A stretch of 64,000 nucleotides of DNA from UBA8401 sp041665525 (GTDB lineage Bacteria > Bacteroidota > Ignavibacteria > UBA10030 > UBA8401). Below are positions 17,954 through 26,195 of the stretch, in pieces (positions within the stretch are counted from its first letter, which is position 1; every line of letters begins with the position of its first letter). A model generated the notes under the pieces. It was not told the DNA's origin. It did no database searches and saw nothing but the letters and a program-made list of their open reading frames with translations. The position numbers and the translations under genes are program-made. The stretch covers positions 1-64,000 of the forward strand of contig JBAYIS010000016.1 in the NCBI GenBank assembly GCA_041665525.1, read 5' to 3'.

Positions 17954-18343
17954 TTATCCCTTAATTTTTGAGCGCCAACGGAGAAATGCAATAAAGAACG
18001 GGATCCAGACAATATCGTTAAGCACGTTGGTCCATCCTGCGGAGAGCGGGATCATCTCCGCCGCCGTACTGAACCACCAGCCAATGATACCAAACGATTT
18101 TCCAATAAGACCTAGAAGGGCGAATTGATAATTCTTTACGGGATCGAGAGAGACGAGATAAAAACCATATCCGTACACAGCCACAAACATTCCCAATCCG
18201 CTCATCACATACGGATGATTGATCTCCGGCAGACCAAGTTGATGGAAAAAGAGCTGAGGGAAGAGGACGGTGACCGCGCCCGCTGCGATGTTATAAAGTG
18301 CTGCACAGAGGAACAGAAGGCGGAAGAAGCGTTCATTCATCAT
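17954..18343 (-). CDS. Small four-helix membrane protein, unknown function
   Basis: This 129-residue protein has four predicted membrane helices (about 8-28, 44-64, 74-92, 105-123). Charged ends (MMNERFF, RWRSKIKG) suggest cytoplasmic termini. I do not recognise a named function. Its ATG overlaps the stop of the upstream NAD(P)-binding gene by ATGA. Confidence 0.72.
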   Translation of the reverse strand: MMNERFFRLLFLCAALYNIAAGAVTVLFPQLFFHQLGLPEINHPYVMSGLGMFVAVYGYGFYLVSLDPVKNYQFALLGLIGKSFGIIGWWFSTAAEMIPLSAGWTNVLNDIVWIPFFIAFLRWRSKIKG

Positions 18344-18969
18344 TTCTGCAGAAGTTTAAAGGCAATCTTCGGACCGATACCCTGCTGATGCGAGAGTGTT
18401 ATCCAGAGTTTCGCAAGTGATTCGAGCATCTCGGCGCTCCGCAATCCGCCGGCATCCACTGCATCAAAACCGATATCTTTCGCCAGGAGTGTTACAATCC
18501 TTTTTGCTTCAACATCGTCACCGCAGATGAATGCATCGGCGTGGACAGTACCAAACGTTACGTCGGAAAGAATTACAGCACCAAGCGTATTGAATGCTTT
18601 CACCACGGTGAATCCGGGGAGACGTTTTGCAATCTCTTCAGCGGCGGACCGGCCCTGCGCCAGCGGCCATTCCGGATTCGAACGGATCGGATTGGTGCAG
18701 TCGATCAGTATCTTTCCTTTGATGTCGACGATCTGGAACGCTACTTCGCCGACTGCTTCCCATGGTGTTGCAAGCACGATAACATCGGAACGCATCACTG
18801 CCTCTTTGATGAGCAGAGCGGTCGCTAGATGGTCCGTTTCCTGCAGAATGGATTGCATCTTCGGTGACAGGGGATTCCGTACACCGTAGGTAATGGTGTG
18901 CCCTTTGGATGCCCAGATCTTTCCCAGTGTGCCCCCGATATTCCCTGCACCGATGATACCGATATTCAT
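18340..18969 (-). CDS. NADPH-dependent F420 reductase-like oxidoreductase
   Basis: This 209-residue protein has the Rossmann motif GIIGAGNIGGTLG (4-16) and the phosphate-binding Arg in YGVRNP, which suits NADPH. Later motifs VLATPWEAV, LIDCTNP and VKAFNTLGA are those of the F420-dependent NADP reductase/6-phosphogluconate-like family. In bacteria without F420 these proteins are flavin- or metabolite-linked reductases of unknown substrate. It is the first gene of the minus-strand run ending at 14418. Confidence 0.8.
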   Translation of the reverse strand: MNIGIIGAGNIGGTLGKIWASKGHTITYGVRNPLSPKMQSILQETDHLATALLIKEAVMRSDVIVLATPWEAVGEVAFQIVDIKGKILIDCTNPIRSNPEWPLAQGRSAAEEIAKRLPGFTVVKAFNTLGAVILSDVTFGTVHADAFICGDDVEAKRIVTLLAKDIGFDAVDAGGLRSAEMLESLAKLWITLSHQQGIGPKIAFKLLQK

Positions 18970-19144
18970 ACTGCTCCCATAATGTCTTTATGGAAGGTAC
19001 ATAAAAATGGGAAAAACTCATAGGGGAGCCAACAGGTTCTTTAAAATAATTTTCCTGCGGGAGTTCAAGGTGTACCGGAAAAATACACTGCTGCGGCAGT
19101 GTTGTGGAATTGTCAAGATATTGTTACGGCATGTTCCATAAATC

Positions 19145-19172
19145 GTAACGTACCGGTAACATATACTTAACA
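19145..19172 (+). promoter_or_regulatory. Predicted Pho box upstream of the TonB receptor
   Basis: GTAACG (19145), GTAACA (19156) and TTAACA (19167) are spaced exactly 11 bases apart. Weaker copies in the same phase lie upstream (GTCAAG 19112, GTTACG 19123). The same periodic hexamer occurs before five other genes of this island, which supports a PhoB-type direct-repeat site. It is 57 bases before the chosen start. Confidence 0.65.
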
Positions 19173-19228
19173 CCAAATTCGGAATTTTGTGCAGTTCAAT
19201 TACAAATACTCTTAAGGGATATCTACCA

Positions 19229-21994
19229 ATGAAATGTACCGGAACATTGAAACTCTTCGTTTATTTTTTTCTTACTCTCACCGCATTTTCACAGGAACCA
19301 AGCAGTCTGGAAAAGATCCGGCAGCGTTTGAACCAGCAGGGAGGAACACTCACCGGCAAAGTGGTCGATCAATCGTCCGGTGAGGATATCATTGGTGCCA
19401 ACATTCTGTTTGTGAATACGAAAATCGGTTCGACAACAGATATCGATGGAACATTCCACATACAGAATATTCCCGTAGATACCTACGCTGTTCGCATCGC
19501 ATTCCTGGGATATGAAACAAAAATCGTATCCGATGTCGTGATTCGAACAAACGAAATCACATCACTGAATATTAGTTTGAATGAGGATCAAGGGATCCAG
19601 CAGCAAGAAGTGGTCGTCAGCGCAAATATTATAGCGTCGGGTGAAGGAGCCGTCTTAGCAGAACGGAAAAAGGCATCGAGCATCGGCGACGGGATCAGTT
19701 CCGAACAAATGAAGAAGGCGCCGGATGCGACGAGCGGCGATGCATTGAAACGGGTCACAGGTATCTCTTTGGTGGATAATAAATTCGTTTTTGTCCGCGG
19801 CGTAACGGACCGATACAATCAAACGACGCTGAACGGCGCTTCTGTGCCAAGCACCAGCGTTGACAAGAAAAGTTTTTCCTTCGACATGCTCCCCTCCAAT
19901 CTGCTTGATAATATCCGAGTTGCAAAAACAGCATCACCGGATCTTCCTGGCGACTTTACCGGCGGATTGGTGCAGATTAACACGCTGGATATACCGGAGC
20001 ATCTTTCTATTAAAGTAATGGCGGGCGGAGCGGCAAATTCACTCACCACATTTAAGGATTTCCAGCGCTCTCAAGGAGGAACTACCGACTGGCTGGGATC
20101 AGACAACGGGGCACGTTCCTATCCCTCACAGCAAGTCACCCTTTCAGAACTTGGGAAGATTCTTCCGAATTCATGGGCATCGAGCCGGAAAAAAGGTCCG
20201 ATGGCGCAGTCGTTTAGCGTTTCGCTGGGGGACAGAATCGATTTTGATGAGGACCAGCTCGGCATCATCGCTGCACTGACATATCGGAATAATTTCCAGC
20301 ACTCCGGCATAGGTATTAAGGAATACGGAGGAGGCCAACTGCGGCGCAATGTGAGCGGATATTCGGATAAAATGTCCGTGCTGTGGGGGGCTATTTTCGA
20401 TGTCAGCTATACGATGGGTGAATTCAACAAGGTGAGCGTGAAAAATAATTATAATCGTTCCGCTGAGGATAAAGTGTATGTGATGAGCGGATACAAAGCG
20501 GATGACGATGAGAATATCCGGTCCTATCAGACCGAATGGGAGCAGCGTGGAATGTATTCCGGCCAGCTTTCCGGGGAGCATCAGCTGCCGAATCTGTTCG
20601 ATACAAAGATTGAATGGATGGCCAATTTTTCCCAGGCACGCACCGAACAGCCGGACAGGAAAGAACTGGTCTATTCCGCTTCACCGTATTCCGATCAACC
20701 GATGGCCGCTAAGCCGGGCGAGCGCTCTTGGGGAAATATTTATGAAAAGACTGTCGGTCAAAAATTTAATACGACTATTCCTGTCGAAGGAATAAAATAT
20801 AAATTCGGAGCATACAATGAACGCCGCACAAAGAACTTCGGAATGAAATTCTATCAAGTTAGCAGCAGCAGTCTCTCGCCGCAATATTTCGCTCTTACGA
20901 CGTACGGTGTGGATTCTATCTATCGTCAGGAAAATTTCGGTCCTGGAAAATTTTCTCTTACATCCTTTGATAATTCAAGCGGCGCCTACACTGCCGGACA
21001 GGATCTCTTTGCCTATTTCGGGATGATCGATATGCCATTCACACTGTTCGGAGAACAATTCCGGTTTACCGGCGGAGTGAGAGTCGAACAGTCGCGGCAA
21101 GAAATTTCGACCGACCAGGGACGATTGGGTTCGTCGACAATTACTTCGTATCTCTATAATTCGGATATACTTCCCTCTGCGAATATCACATACATGTTGA
21201 ATGATCAGCAGAATATCCGCATTGCATATAGTCAAACTGTCAATCGGCCCGAATTCAGAGAACGGTCCGCTTTTTATTTCTATGATTTTGATAAATCGGA
21301 ATACGTCAGAGGAAATGCGCAGCTCTCCCGTGCTCTTATTAGGAACTATGATGTACGGTATGAGATTTTTCCCTCATTTGGGGATGTGATCGCAGCAAGC
21401 TATTTCTATAAATCTCTGACCAATCCGATCGAAGAAGCGAGAACGTACACATCATTTATGGAACGGACCTGGATCAACGCAGAGAAAGGGAAAAATTACG
21501 GATGGGAATTTGAAGTCCGGAAGAATCTTGCCTTCCTTGGAGAATATTTCATGCCTTCCTCTGTTGTTGCGAACTATACACGGATCATTTCCACGATTCC
21601 GTTCCGGGAGAACAAAGGCAATTCTGTTCTTCAGCAGATTGTCGAAGGGGAACGTCCCATGCAGGGACAATCGCCCTATATGTATAATATTTCCCTCTCC
21701 TTCGTTGAACCGACACTCGGCACTTCGGTGAATATCCTTTATAACGAATACGGATCGCGCATCGATGCGATCGGAGATGTGAAAGCGGGAGACGGCGATG
21801 TGTATGAACAGAAACGTGGAACGGTGGACCTGTCCATTTCACAGCCGCTGGGAATGTTGATGCAGGGACTGGAATGGAAATTCGCTGCAAAGAATCTGAA
21901 TAATCAGGCGATCGTTTATACGCAGGGGAAGGATGTGTATAGGACGAACATTGTCGGTGTCAATTATTCGATGCAGATGAGTTATGTGTTTTAA
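19229..21994 (+). CDS. TonB-dependent receptor, phosphate-island member
   Basis: From ATG 19229 (AAGGGAT upstream) the protein has 921 residues; an upstream TTG adds 14 residues that spoil the signal peptide. A signal sequence ends TLTAFSQ. A carboxypeptidase-regulatory-like domain follows (GKVVDQSSGEDIIGANI, STTDIDGTFHIQNIPVDTY). The plug contains FVRGVTDRYNQTTLNGA and DFTGGLVQINT. The barrel ends in YVF. It imports a ligand across the outer membrane. The Pho-type repeats upstream, the neighbouring surface protein and the pst genes point to a phosphorus-containing substrate, which is inference. A strong terminator follows. Confidence 0.93.
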   Translation: MKCTGTLKLFVYFFLTLTAFSQEPSSLEKIRQRLNQQGGTLTGKVVDQSSGEDIIGANILFVNTKIGSTTDIDGTFHIQNIPVDTYAVRIAFLGYETKIVSDVVIRTNEITSLNISLNEDQGIQQQEVVVSANIIASGEGAVLAERKKASSIGDGISSEQMKKAPDATSGDALKRVTGISLVDNKFVFVRGVTDRYNQTTLNGASVPSTSVDKKSFSFDMLPSNLLDNIRVAKTASPDLPGDFTGGLVQINTLDIPEHLSIKVMAGGAANSLTTFKDFQRSQGGTTDWLGSDNGARSYPSQQVTLSELGKILPNSWASSRKKGPMAQSFSVSLGDRIDFDEDQLGIIAALTYRNNFQHSGIGIKEYGGGQLRRNVSGYSDKMSVLWGAIFDVSYTMGEFNKVSVKNNYNRSAEDKVYVMSGYKADDDENIRSYQTEWEQRGMYSGQLSGEHQLPNLFDTKIEWMANFSQARTEQPDRKELVYSASPYSDQPMAAKPGERSWGNIYEKTVGQKFNTTIPVEGIKYKFGAYNERRTKNFGMKFYQVSSSSLSPQYFALTTYGVDSIYRQENFGPGKFSLTSFDNSSGAYTAGQDLFAYFGMIDMPFTLFGEQFRFTGGVRVEQSRQEISTDQGRLGSSTITSYLYNSDILPSANITYMLNDQQNIRIAYSQTVNRPEFRERSAFYFYDFDKSEYVRGNAQLSRALIRNYDVRYEIFPSFGDVIAASYFYKSLTNPIEEARTYTSFMERTWINAEKGKNYGWEFEVRKNLAFLGEYFMPSSVVANYTRIISTIPFRENKGNSVLQQIVEGERPMQGQSPYMYNISLSFVEPTLGTSVNILYNEYGSRIDAIGDVKAGDGDVYEQKRGTVDLSISQPLGMLMQGLEWKFAAKNLNNQAIVYTQGKDVYRTNIVGVNYSMQMSYVF

Positions 21995-22014
21995 TATAAA
22001 ATTATATGAAATGA

Positions 22015-22045
22015 AAAGAGGGAATCGTGAATCGATTCCCTCTTT
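22015..22045 (+). terminator. Intrinsic terminator after the TonB receptor
   Basis: Thirteen-base perfect arms (22015-22027 and 22033-22045, AAAGAGGGAATCG and complement) enclose a TGAAT loop and end in a short T-run. It separates the receptor from the next gene, so each uses its own promoter. Confidence 0.88.
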
Positions 22046-22047
22046 AT

Positions 22048-22075
22048 TTACAGAATGGTAACACAGCAGTCACGG
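22048..22075 (+). promoter_or_regulatory. Predicted Pho box upstream of the sorting-domain protein
   Basis: TTTACA (22048), GTAACA (22059) and GTCACG (22070) repeat every 11 bases directly after the terminator and 94 bases before the gene. It is the same pattern as at 19145 and 24999. Confidence 0.55.
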
Positions 22076-22169
22076 TTTGGTAAATCGTGTTCAATAGATT
22101 GCAGCATACAACAATATCAGTCAACCATTGTTTAATTTCACCATCAATCAACCAAATAAAGGAAACACA

Positions 22170-23861
22170 ATGAAGAAATTTTTTCTGTTGAGCATGTTGC
22201 TGCTTACGGCAACAGCAGCGTTTGCCGGTCCGCGTCCGACCAAAGTGATCGGCGCCGGTTTGAATGCAGCGGCGAAGACTCCGTTCCATCTTACCGCAGG
22301 TCAATCGCTGACGCTTTCGAGCGATACCGCATATGTGCTGACTGGTTTTTTTTACGTTGATTCACTTGCTGTGCTGACAATACAGCCCGGTACGGTGGTG
22401 CTGGGAGACAGCGCCACCACCGGCACGCTGATTGTCCGCCGCGGCGGAAGGATCTATGCTGATGGAACAAAATCCAACCCGATCATCTTTACTTCTTCAA
22501 AACCGGCCGGGACAAGAAACCGCGGAGACTGGGGAGGTGTAGTGATTTTAGGAAATGCACCGTCCAATAAACCGGTGACAACAAAGGTCGAAGGAATCGA
22601 TGACGGTGGCGAATACGGTGGTGACAATCCAAATGATACCAGCGGTGTTATCCGATATGTTCGTATCGAATATCCGGGCATCGTTATCTCGTTAAACAAT
22701 GAAATCAACGGGCTCACCATGGGCGGCGTCGGCCGTGGCACCACCATTGAATATGTACAGGTGACCAACTCGAATGATGATTCATTCGAATGGTTCGGCG
22801 GTACAGTGAACGCGAAATATCTTGTTGCATTAAACGGTACGGATGATGATTTCGACACCGATTTTGGTTACTCGGGAAAAATCCAGTTCGCCTTTGGTAA
22901 ACGCGATCCTAACTTGTGGGATGCGGCAGGACAATCGAATGGTTTCGAATCCGATAACGACGGCACACCAACAACGGCCGAACCGATTACTGCACCGGTT
23001 TTTTCCAATGTTACGCTCGTCGGACCGCAATCCGATACCACAGCAGCACTTCCGGCTGGAAATAAATTTGAATATGGCGCAGTAATCAGAAAGAATACGC
23101 GCCTCAGCATCCATAATGCGATTATTGCCGGCTATCCCTTCGGACTTTCCCTTCGCAACGATTCTACCGCAGCCTATGCATTGCAGGAAAAACTGCAGAT
23201 CAGGAATGTAAGCTTGCAGGCGCGCACGAATGTGCTGCATACTTCCACCGTTGCGGCAGGTGTCGGATTTACCTTCTCAACATTTTTTGGAACTGCCGGC
23301 TGGAACAATCTCGGCGGAACACCCCGTCAACCGTCAGCTATTTCTCTCGTAGATGCTTTTAATGCGGCGAATCCAGACGCACGTCCGTCAGTCTCATCTG
23401 AAGCAGCGACGGCCGGAACAGATTTCAGCAGCGCCCAATTAAACGATCCTTTTTTTGTCAATGTAAATTACCGCGGCGCATTCGATCCTTCAAAGACACG
23501 GGAGCAACAGTGGGACTTTGGCTGGACCAACTATCAACCGCAAGTATACGATCCGACCGTAACGGCTGTAAAAGAGTATCACAACGGATCTGTTCCGCAA
23601 CACTTTGCGTTGGAACAGAATTATCCAAATCCGTTCAATCCTTCTACCACCATCCGGTACACTCTGCCGGCTAACGGCAATGTAACACTGAAAGTTTTCA
23701 ACAGCATCGGTCAGGAAGTTGCATCGCTGGTGAACGAATTCCAGACAAGCGGTTCGTATGCGGTTTCGTTTGACGCATCGAACTTATCCTCTGGATTGTA
23801 TTTCTACAGCCTGACATCGCAGCAGTTCTCTCAAACACGCAAAATGCTCCTTCTGCGGTAA
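22170..23861 (+). CDS. Secreted surface protein with type IX sorting domain, partner of the TonB receptor
   Basis: From ATG 22170 (AAAGGA upstream) the protein has 563 residues. The signal peptide ends ATAAFAG. Residues about 40-330 form a glycine- and asparagine-rich fold resembling right-handed beta-helix proteins (GDWGGVVILGNAPSN, IEYVQVTNSNDDSFEWFGG). Acidic stretches (DDGGEYGGDNPND, GTDDDFDTDFG) could bind metal. The C-terminal 75 residues are a sorting domain with NYPNPFNPSTTI. I do not know its biochemical role. Its position beside a TonB receptor, with its own Pho-type repeats, suggests a surface partner that captures or processes a phosphorus source. Confidence 0.85.
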   Translation: MKKFFLLSMLLLTATAAFAGPRPTKVIGAGLNAAAKTPFHLTAGQSLTLSSDTAYVLTGFFYVDSLAVLTIQPGTVVLGDSATTGTLIVRRGGRIYADGTKSNPIIFTSSKPAGTRNRGDWGGVVILGNAPSNKPVTTKVEGIDDGGEYGGDNPNDTSGVIRYVRIEYPGIVISLNNEINGLTMGGVGRGTTIEYVQVTNSNDDSFEWFGGTVNAKYLVALNGTDDDFDTDFGYSGKIQFAFGKRDPNLWDAAGQSNGFESDNDGTPTTAEPITAPVFSNVTLVGPQSDTTAALPAGNKFEYGAVIRKNTRLSIHNAIIAGYPFGLSLRNDSTAAYALQEKLQIRNVSLQARTNVLHTSTVAAGVGFTFSTFFGTAGWNNLGGTPRQPSAISLVDAFNAANPDARPSVSSEAATAGTDFSSAQLNDPFFVNVNYRGAFDPSKTREQQWDFGWTNYQPQVYDPTVTAVKEYHNGSVPQHFALEQNYPNPFNPSTTIRYTLPANGNVTLKVFNSIGQEVASLVNEFQTSGSYAVSFDASNLSSGLYFYSLTSQQFSQTRKMLLLR

Positions 23862-23888
23862 ACGTATCTTCCTCATCTTCATCCTCAC

Positions 23889-23920
23889 AAAAAGCCTCCT
23901 CGCGGGGCTTTTTGTGTTTT
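23889..23920 (+). terminator. Intrinsic terminator
   Basis: The arms AAAAAGCC (23889-23896) and GGCTTTTT (23906-23913) are followed by GTGTTTTTG. It ends the surface-protein transcript. Confidence 0.82.
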
Positions 23921-23955
23921 TGTCATTACTGCATTTTTTGAGAATGATTCGTGCA

Positions 23956-23983
23956 ATAACAAAAAATTAATATCGGCGTTACG
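23956..23983 (+). promoter_or_regulatory. Predicted Pho box upstream of the metallophosphoesterase
   Basis: ATAACA (23956), TTAATA (23967) and GTTACG (23978) repeat every 11 bases. The last copy lies very near the first possible ATG of the next gene (23989), which favours the later ATG at 24016 or a short leader. Confidence 0.5.
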
Positions 23984-23988
23984 ATGGC

Positions 23989-25002
23989 ATGATAAGCCGT
24001 TTGTATGTTGGTAGTATGGAAAAGACATTCACCATTGCACATCTTTCAGATCTTCATCTGAGTCCTTTTTTTTATCCCGAGCGTTCGCTGCATTTCAGAT
24101 CGATCCTGTCATATTGTGAGCAACGGAACGTCGACCATATCATTATTACCGGAGATATCACGCATCTGGCGAAGGAAAATGAATTTCGGCATTTCCGAAA
24201 AATTCTGAAAGAGTTTTCATTGCTCGACAGCCAGAAAATGACGGTAATCAACGGAAACCATGACATCTTCGGCGGACCGTATTATGCGGAGGATGTTCTC
24301 AATTTTCCATCTGCCTGCAGAGCGGTAGACTACGGACAAAAAATGGATCAGTTTTTTCAATATACGAAAGAGACATTTCTCTCTGTCCGGCATCTGTTGA
24401 AGGATAACTATTTTCCATTCTTGAAGATCATTGGAGACATTGCGATTGTCGGGATAAACTCTGTACCGGAATGGCATGCGGTGAAGAATCCTCTCGGCTC
24501 GAATGGGAAGGTGAATCGGGATCAGTTCGAGAATCTGAAGAAATTATTAAAGAGCGGAGAGTTGGATCAGAAGACGATCGTTATCGCGATCCATCATCAC
24601 TTTGCCGAATTTAATGAAAACAGTCAGATGTCTTCTCTGGAACGAATGTGGACCGCAATTGAGTCCGTCACGCTAAAATTACGCAAGAAAAAAAGGTTGA
24701 TCAAACTGTTTTCGCGTGCGAACGTTGCTGCAGTGCTGCATGGTCATGTGCATTGTCATGGAACATACATTAAACACGGACTAACCTTTGCCAACGCGGG
24801 AGCGACTATTGTTCCGGCCAAACATTCCCATCAAGCATTCCACCTCTTTTCAGTCCGGGCGGGAGGCGTTACGATAGAAAATATGATGATATCGCACGGG
24901 ATACGAGCGCATCAAAAGATTAACGTTGTCGGAAGCCTGAGGAAAAGACTTGCCCACGGCGATATCTCAATTACATCATCAGTGGAGACTCCAAATAATT
25001 AA
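23989..25002 (+). CDS. Calcineurin-like metallophosphoesterase
   Basis: Up to 337 residues; a second in-frame ATG at 24016 (MEKTFTIAHLSDLH) is an equally likely start. It carries the metallophosphatase signature in order: HLSDLHL (Asp and His), ITGDITH, INGNHDIFGG, AIHHHFAEF and LHGHVHCHG. There is no signal peptide, so it acts in the cytoplasm on a phosphodiester or phosphomonoester, for example cAMP-like nucleotides or glycerophosphodiesters. The upstream repeats and its place among phosphate genes suggest phosphorus scavenging. Its last codons overlap the next predicted Pho box. Confidence 0.88.
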   Translation: MISRLYVGSMEKTFTIAHLSDLHLSPFFYPERSLHFRSILSYCEQRNVDHIIITGDITHLAKENEFRHFRKILKEFSLLDSQKMTVINGNHDIFGGPYYAEDVLNFPSACRAVDYGQKMDQFFQYTKETFLSVRHLLKDNYFPFLKIIGDIAIVGINSVPEWHAVKNPLGSNGKVNRDQFENLKKLLKSGELDQKTIVIAIHHHFAEFNENSQMSSLERMWTAIESVTLKLRKKKRLIKLFSRANVAAVLHGHVHCHGTYIKHGLTFANAGATIVPAKHSHQAFHLFSVRAGGVTIENMMISHGIRAHQKINVVGSLRKRLAHGDISITSSVETPNN

Positions 25003-25037
25003 CAAATCCTTAACAGTCGGTTTATGTTTTCCTAACG
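24999..25037 (+). promoter_or_regulatory. Predicted Pho box, four in-phase repeats
   Basis: TTAACA (24999), TTAACA (25010), TTTATG (25021) and CTAACG (25032) stand exactly 11 bases apart. The first two are perfect copies. The array starts within the stop codon region of the metallophosphoesterase and lies about 280 bases before the PhoB-like gene, from which it is separated by the inverted-repeat element at 25068-25289. Confidence 0.65.
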
Positions 25038-25067
25038 CGAAAGAATGATCTTGATTTAATAACTGAT

Positions 25068-25289
25068 GTTACGCAAAGAGGTAAAAGTGGTTCGACGCGG
25101 CGCAGTAACGGTGGTCCCATCCTGAGCAAATCCTTCGTTGTTTGTTCCGAAGGAATCCCTTCGGGAAAGGATGCGTCTCCCAAAGGGACCCCTTTCCCAA
25201 CGGGACCACTTTGTGGTGGGGGAAGGATGACTTAACTAACTTATCTCTGCGCCTTGCTCACCATGACCGTTTATCTTGTTTTGCGTAAC
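25068..25289. mobile_element. MITE-like element with 10-base terminal inverted repeats
   Basis: GTTACGCAAA at 25068-25077 and its exact complement TTTGCGTAAC at 25280-25289 bound a 222-base non-coding segment. Inside are nested palindromes (GTGGTCCC with GGGACCAC, TCCGAAGGA, AATCCCTTCGGGA). No coding frame or obvious target-site duplication is visible. It looks like a small non-autonomous element inserted between the Pho box and the DNA-binding protein gene. Confidence 0.55.
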
Positions 25290-25315
25290 GTGAGTTAATA
25301 AATTTAGAGGCTTTT

Positions 25316-25627
25316 ATGGAACAGATATCCGTGAAACAGATTCTCATCGACCCGGAACGCTTTCTTGTGATGAAAGAAGGATCGAAGATCGTTTTGACAA
25401 AAAAAGAGTTCTATATTTTGTATCTCATCATGAGCGCAAAAGGGAAAATTCAATCGAGGAATGCCATCACCCGATTTGCGTGGGGACAAGATTTCCTGGA
25501 ACGTCCGAGGACTATTGACACACATATCTGCAATATCCGCAGGAAGATCGGAAAGGTAAATGAGAGAGATGTCATTTCCGTTATTAAAGGAGTAGGATAT
25601 AAACTGGATGACTCACTAGCGGAATAA
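25316..25627 (+). CDS. Stand-alone PhoB/OmpR-type winged-helix DNA-binding protein lacking a receiver domain
   Basis: This 103-residue protein is only the C-terminal output domain of an OmpR/PhoB response regulator. VLTKKEFYILYLIMSAKG is the first helix pair, RPRTIDTHICNIRRKIG the recognition helix, and VISVIKGVGYKLD the wing. The usual 120-residue receiver with its phospho-aspartate is absent, and no histidine kinase is adjacent. The start has no strong ribosome site (AGAGGCTTTT). It may be a constitutive or competing regulator of the surrounding phosphate genes, or a remnant whose 5' part was lost when the preceding element inserted. A strong terminator follows. Confidence 0.85.
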   Translation: MEQISVKQILIDPERFLVMKEGSKIVLTKKEFYILYLIMSAKGKIQSRNAITRFAWGQDFLERPRTIDTHICNIRRKIGKVNERDVISVIKGVGYKLDDSLAE

Positions 25628-25691
25628 CATGTTGCTGGCGAGGTGAATGTGGAATGATAGACACTCGACGCATTGTCGCGGGGGAGATTTC

Positions 25692-25727
25692 AAAGGACAG
25701 AATGGCATTCTGTCCTTTGTTTTTTTA
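25692..25727 (+). terminator. Strong intrinsic terminator
   Basis: Twelve-base perfect arms (25692-25703 and 25707-25718, AAAGGACAGAAT and complement) with a GGC loop are followed by GTTTTTTTT. It ends the PhoB-like gene. Confidence 0.93.
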
Positions 25728-25759
25728 CATTGTCACACCAAAATCAGCGGAGAACAAGC

Positions 25760-26191
25760 ATGAGTGACAATAGAGTAAACTGGCACGAATATTTTATGAA
25801 CATTGCTGAACAGGTGGCCACGCGCAGCACCTGCAGCCGCAAACATGTCGGCGCGGTGATCGTTCGGGATAAAACCATCTTGTCTACCGGATACAATGGA
25901 AGTCTTCGCGGCGCACCTCATTGCGATGAAATCGGTCATGATATCGAAAACGATCATTGTGTCCGGACAGTGCACGCTGAAGCCAATGCCGTTGCACAGG
26001 CGGCGAAACACGGTGTTCGGATCGACGAATCGGAAATTTATGTTACGGCATCGCCGTGCTTAACCTGCTTTAAACTCATTGCAAACAGCGGCATTCAGAA
26101 GATCTATTATAAGGAGTTTTACCGCGACGATAGAATCACCGAATATGCCCGGCAGGCTGGCGTAACACTGGTGTATATGGGGAAACAATAA
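25760..26191 (+). CDS. dCMP deaminase family protein
   Basis: From ATG 25760 (GGAG seven bases upstream) the protein has 143 residues. The zinc site is His72-Ala-Glu74 in TVHAEANA and Cys100/Cys103 in ASPCLTC, as in deoxycytidylate deaminase (ComEB type). It converts dCMP to dUMP for thymidylate synthesis. A longer frame from 25673 begins inside the preceding terminator and is rejected. The stop lies 4 bases from the convergent olsA-like stop. No phosphate-specific role is apparent. Confidence 0.9.
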   Translation: MSDNRVNWHEYFMNIAEQVATRSTCSRKHVGAVIVRDKTILSTGYNGSLRGAPHCDEIGHDIENDHCVRTVHAEANAVAQAAKHGVRIDESEIYVTASPCLTCFKLIANSGIQKIYYKEFYRDDRITEYARQAGVTLVYMGKQ

Positions 26192-26195
26192 AAAA

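Noticed and set aside
19229..23861. SusC/SusD glycan pair
   Set aside because: The second protein lacks the lipoprotein signal and TPR-type helices of SusD; it is beta-rich with a type IX sorting domain.
25673..25759. N-terminal extension of the dCMP deaminase
   Set aside because: The extension starts inside the terminator hairpin at 25692-25727; the ATG at 25760 has a proper GGAG.
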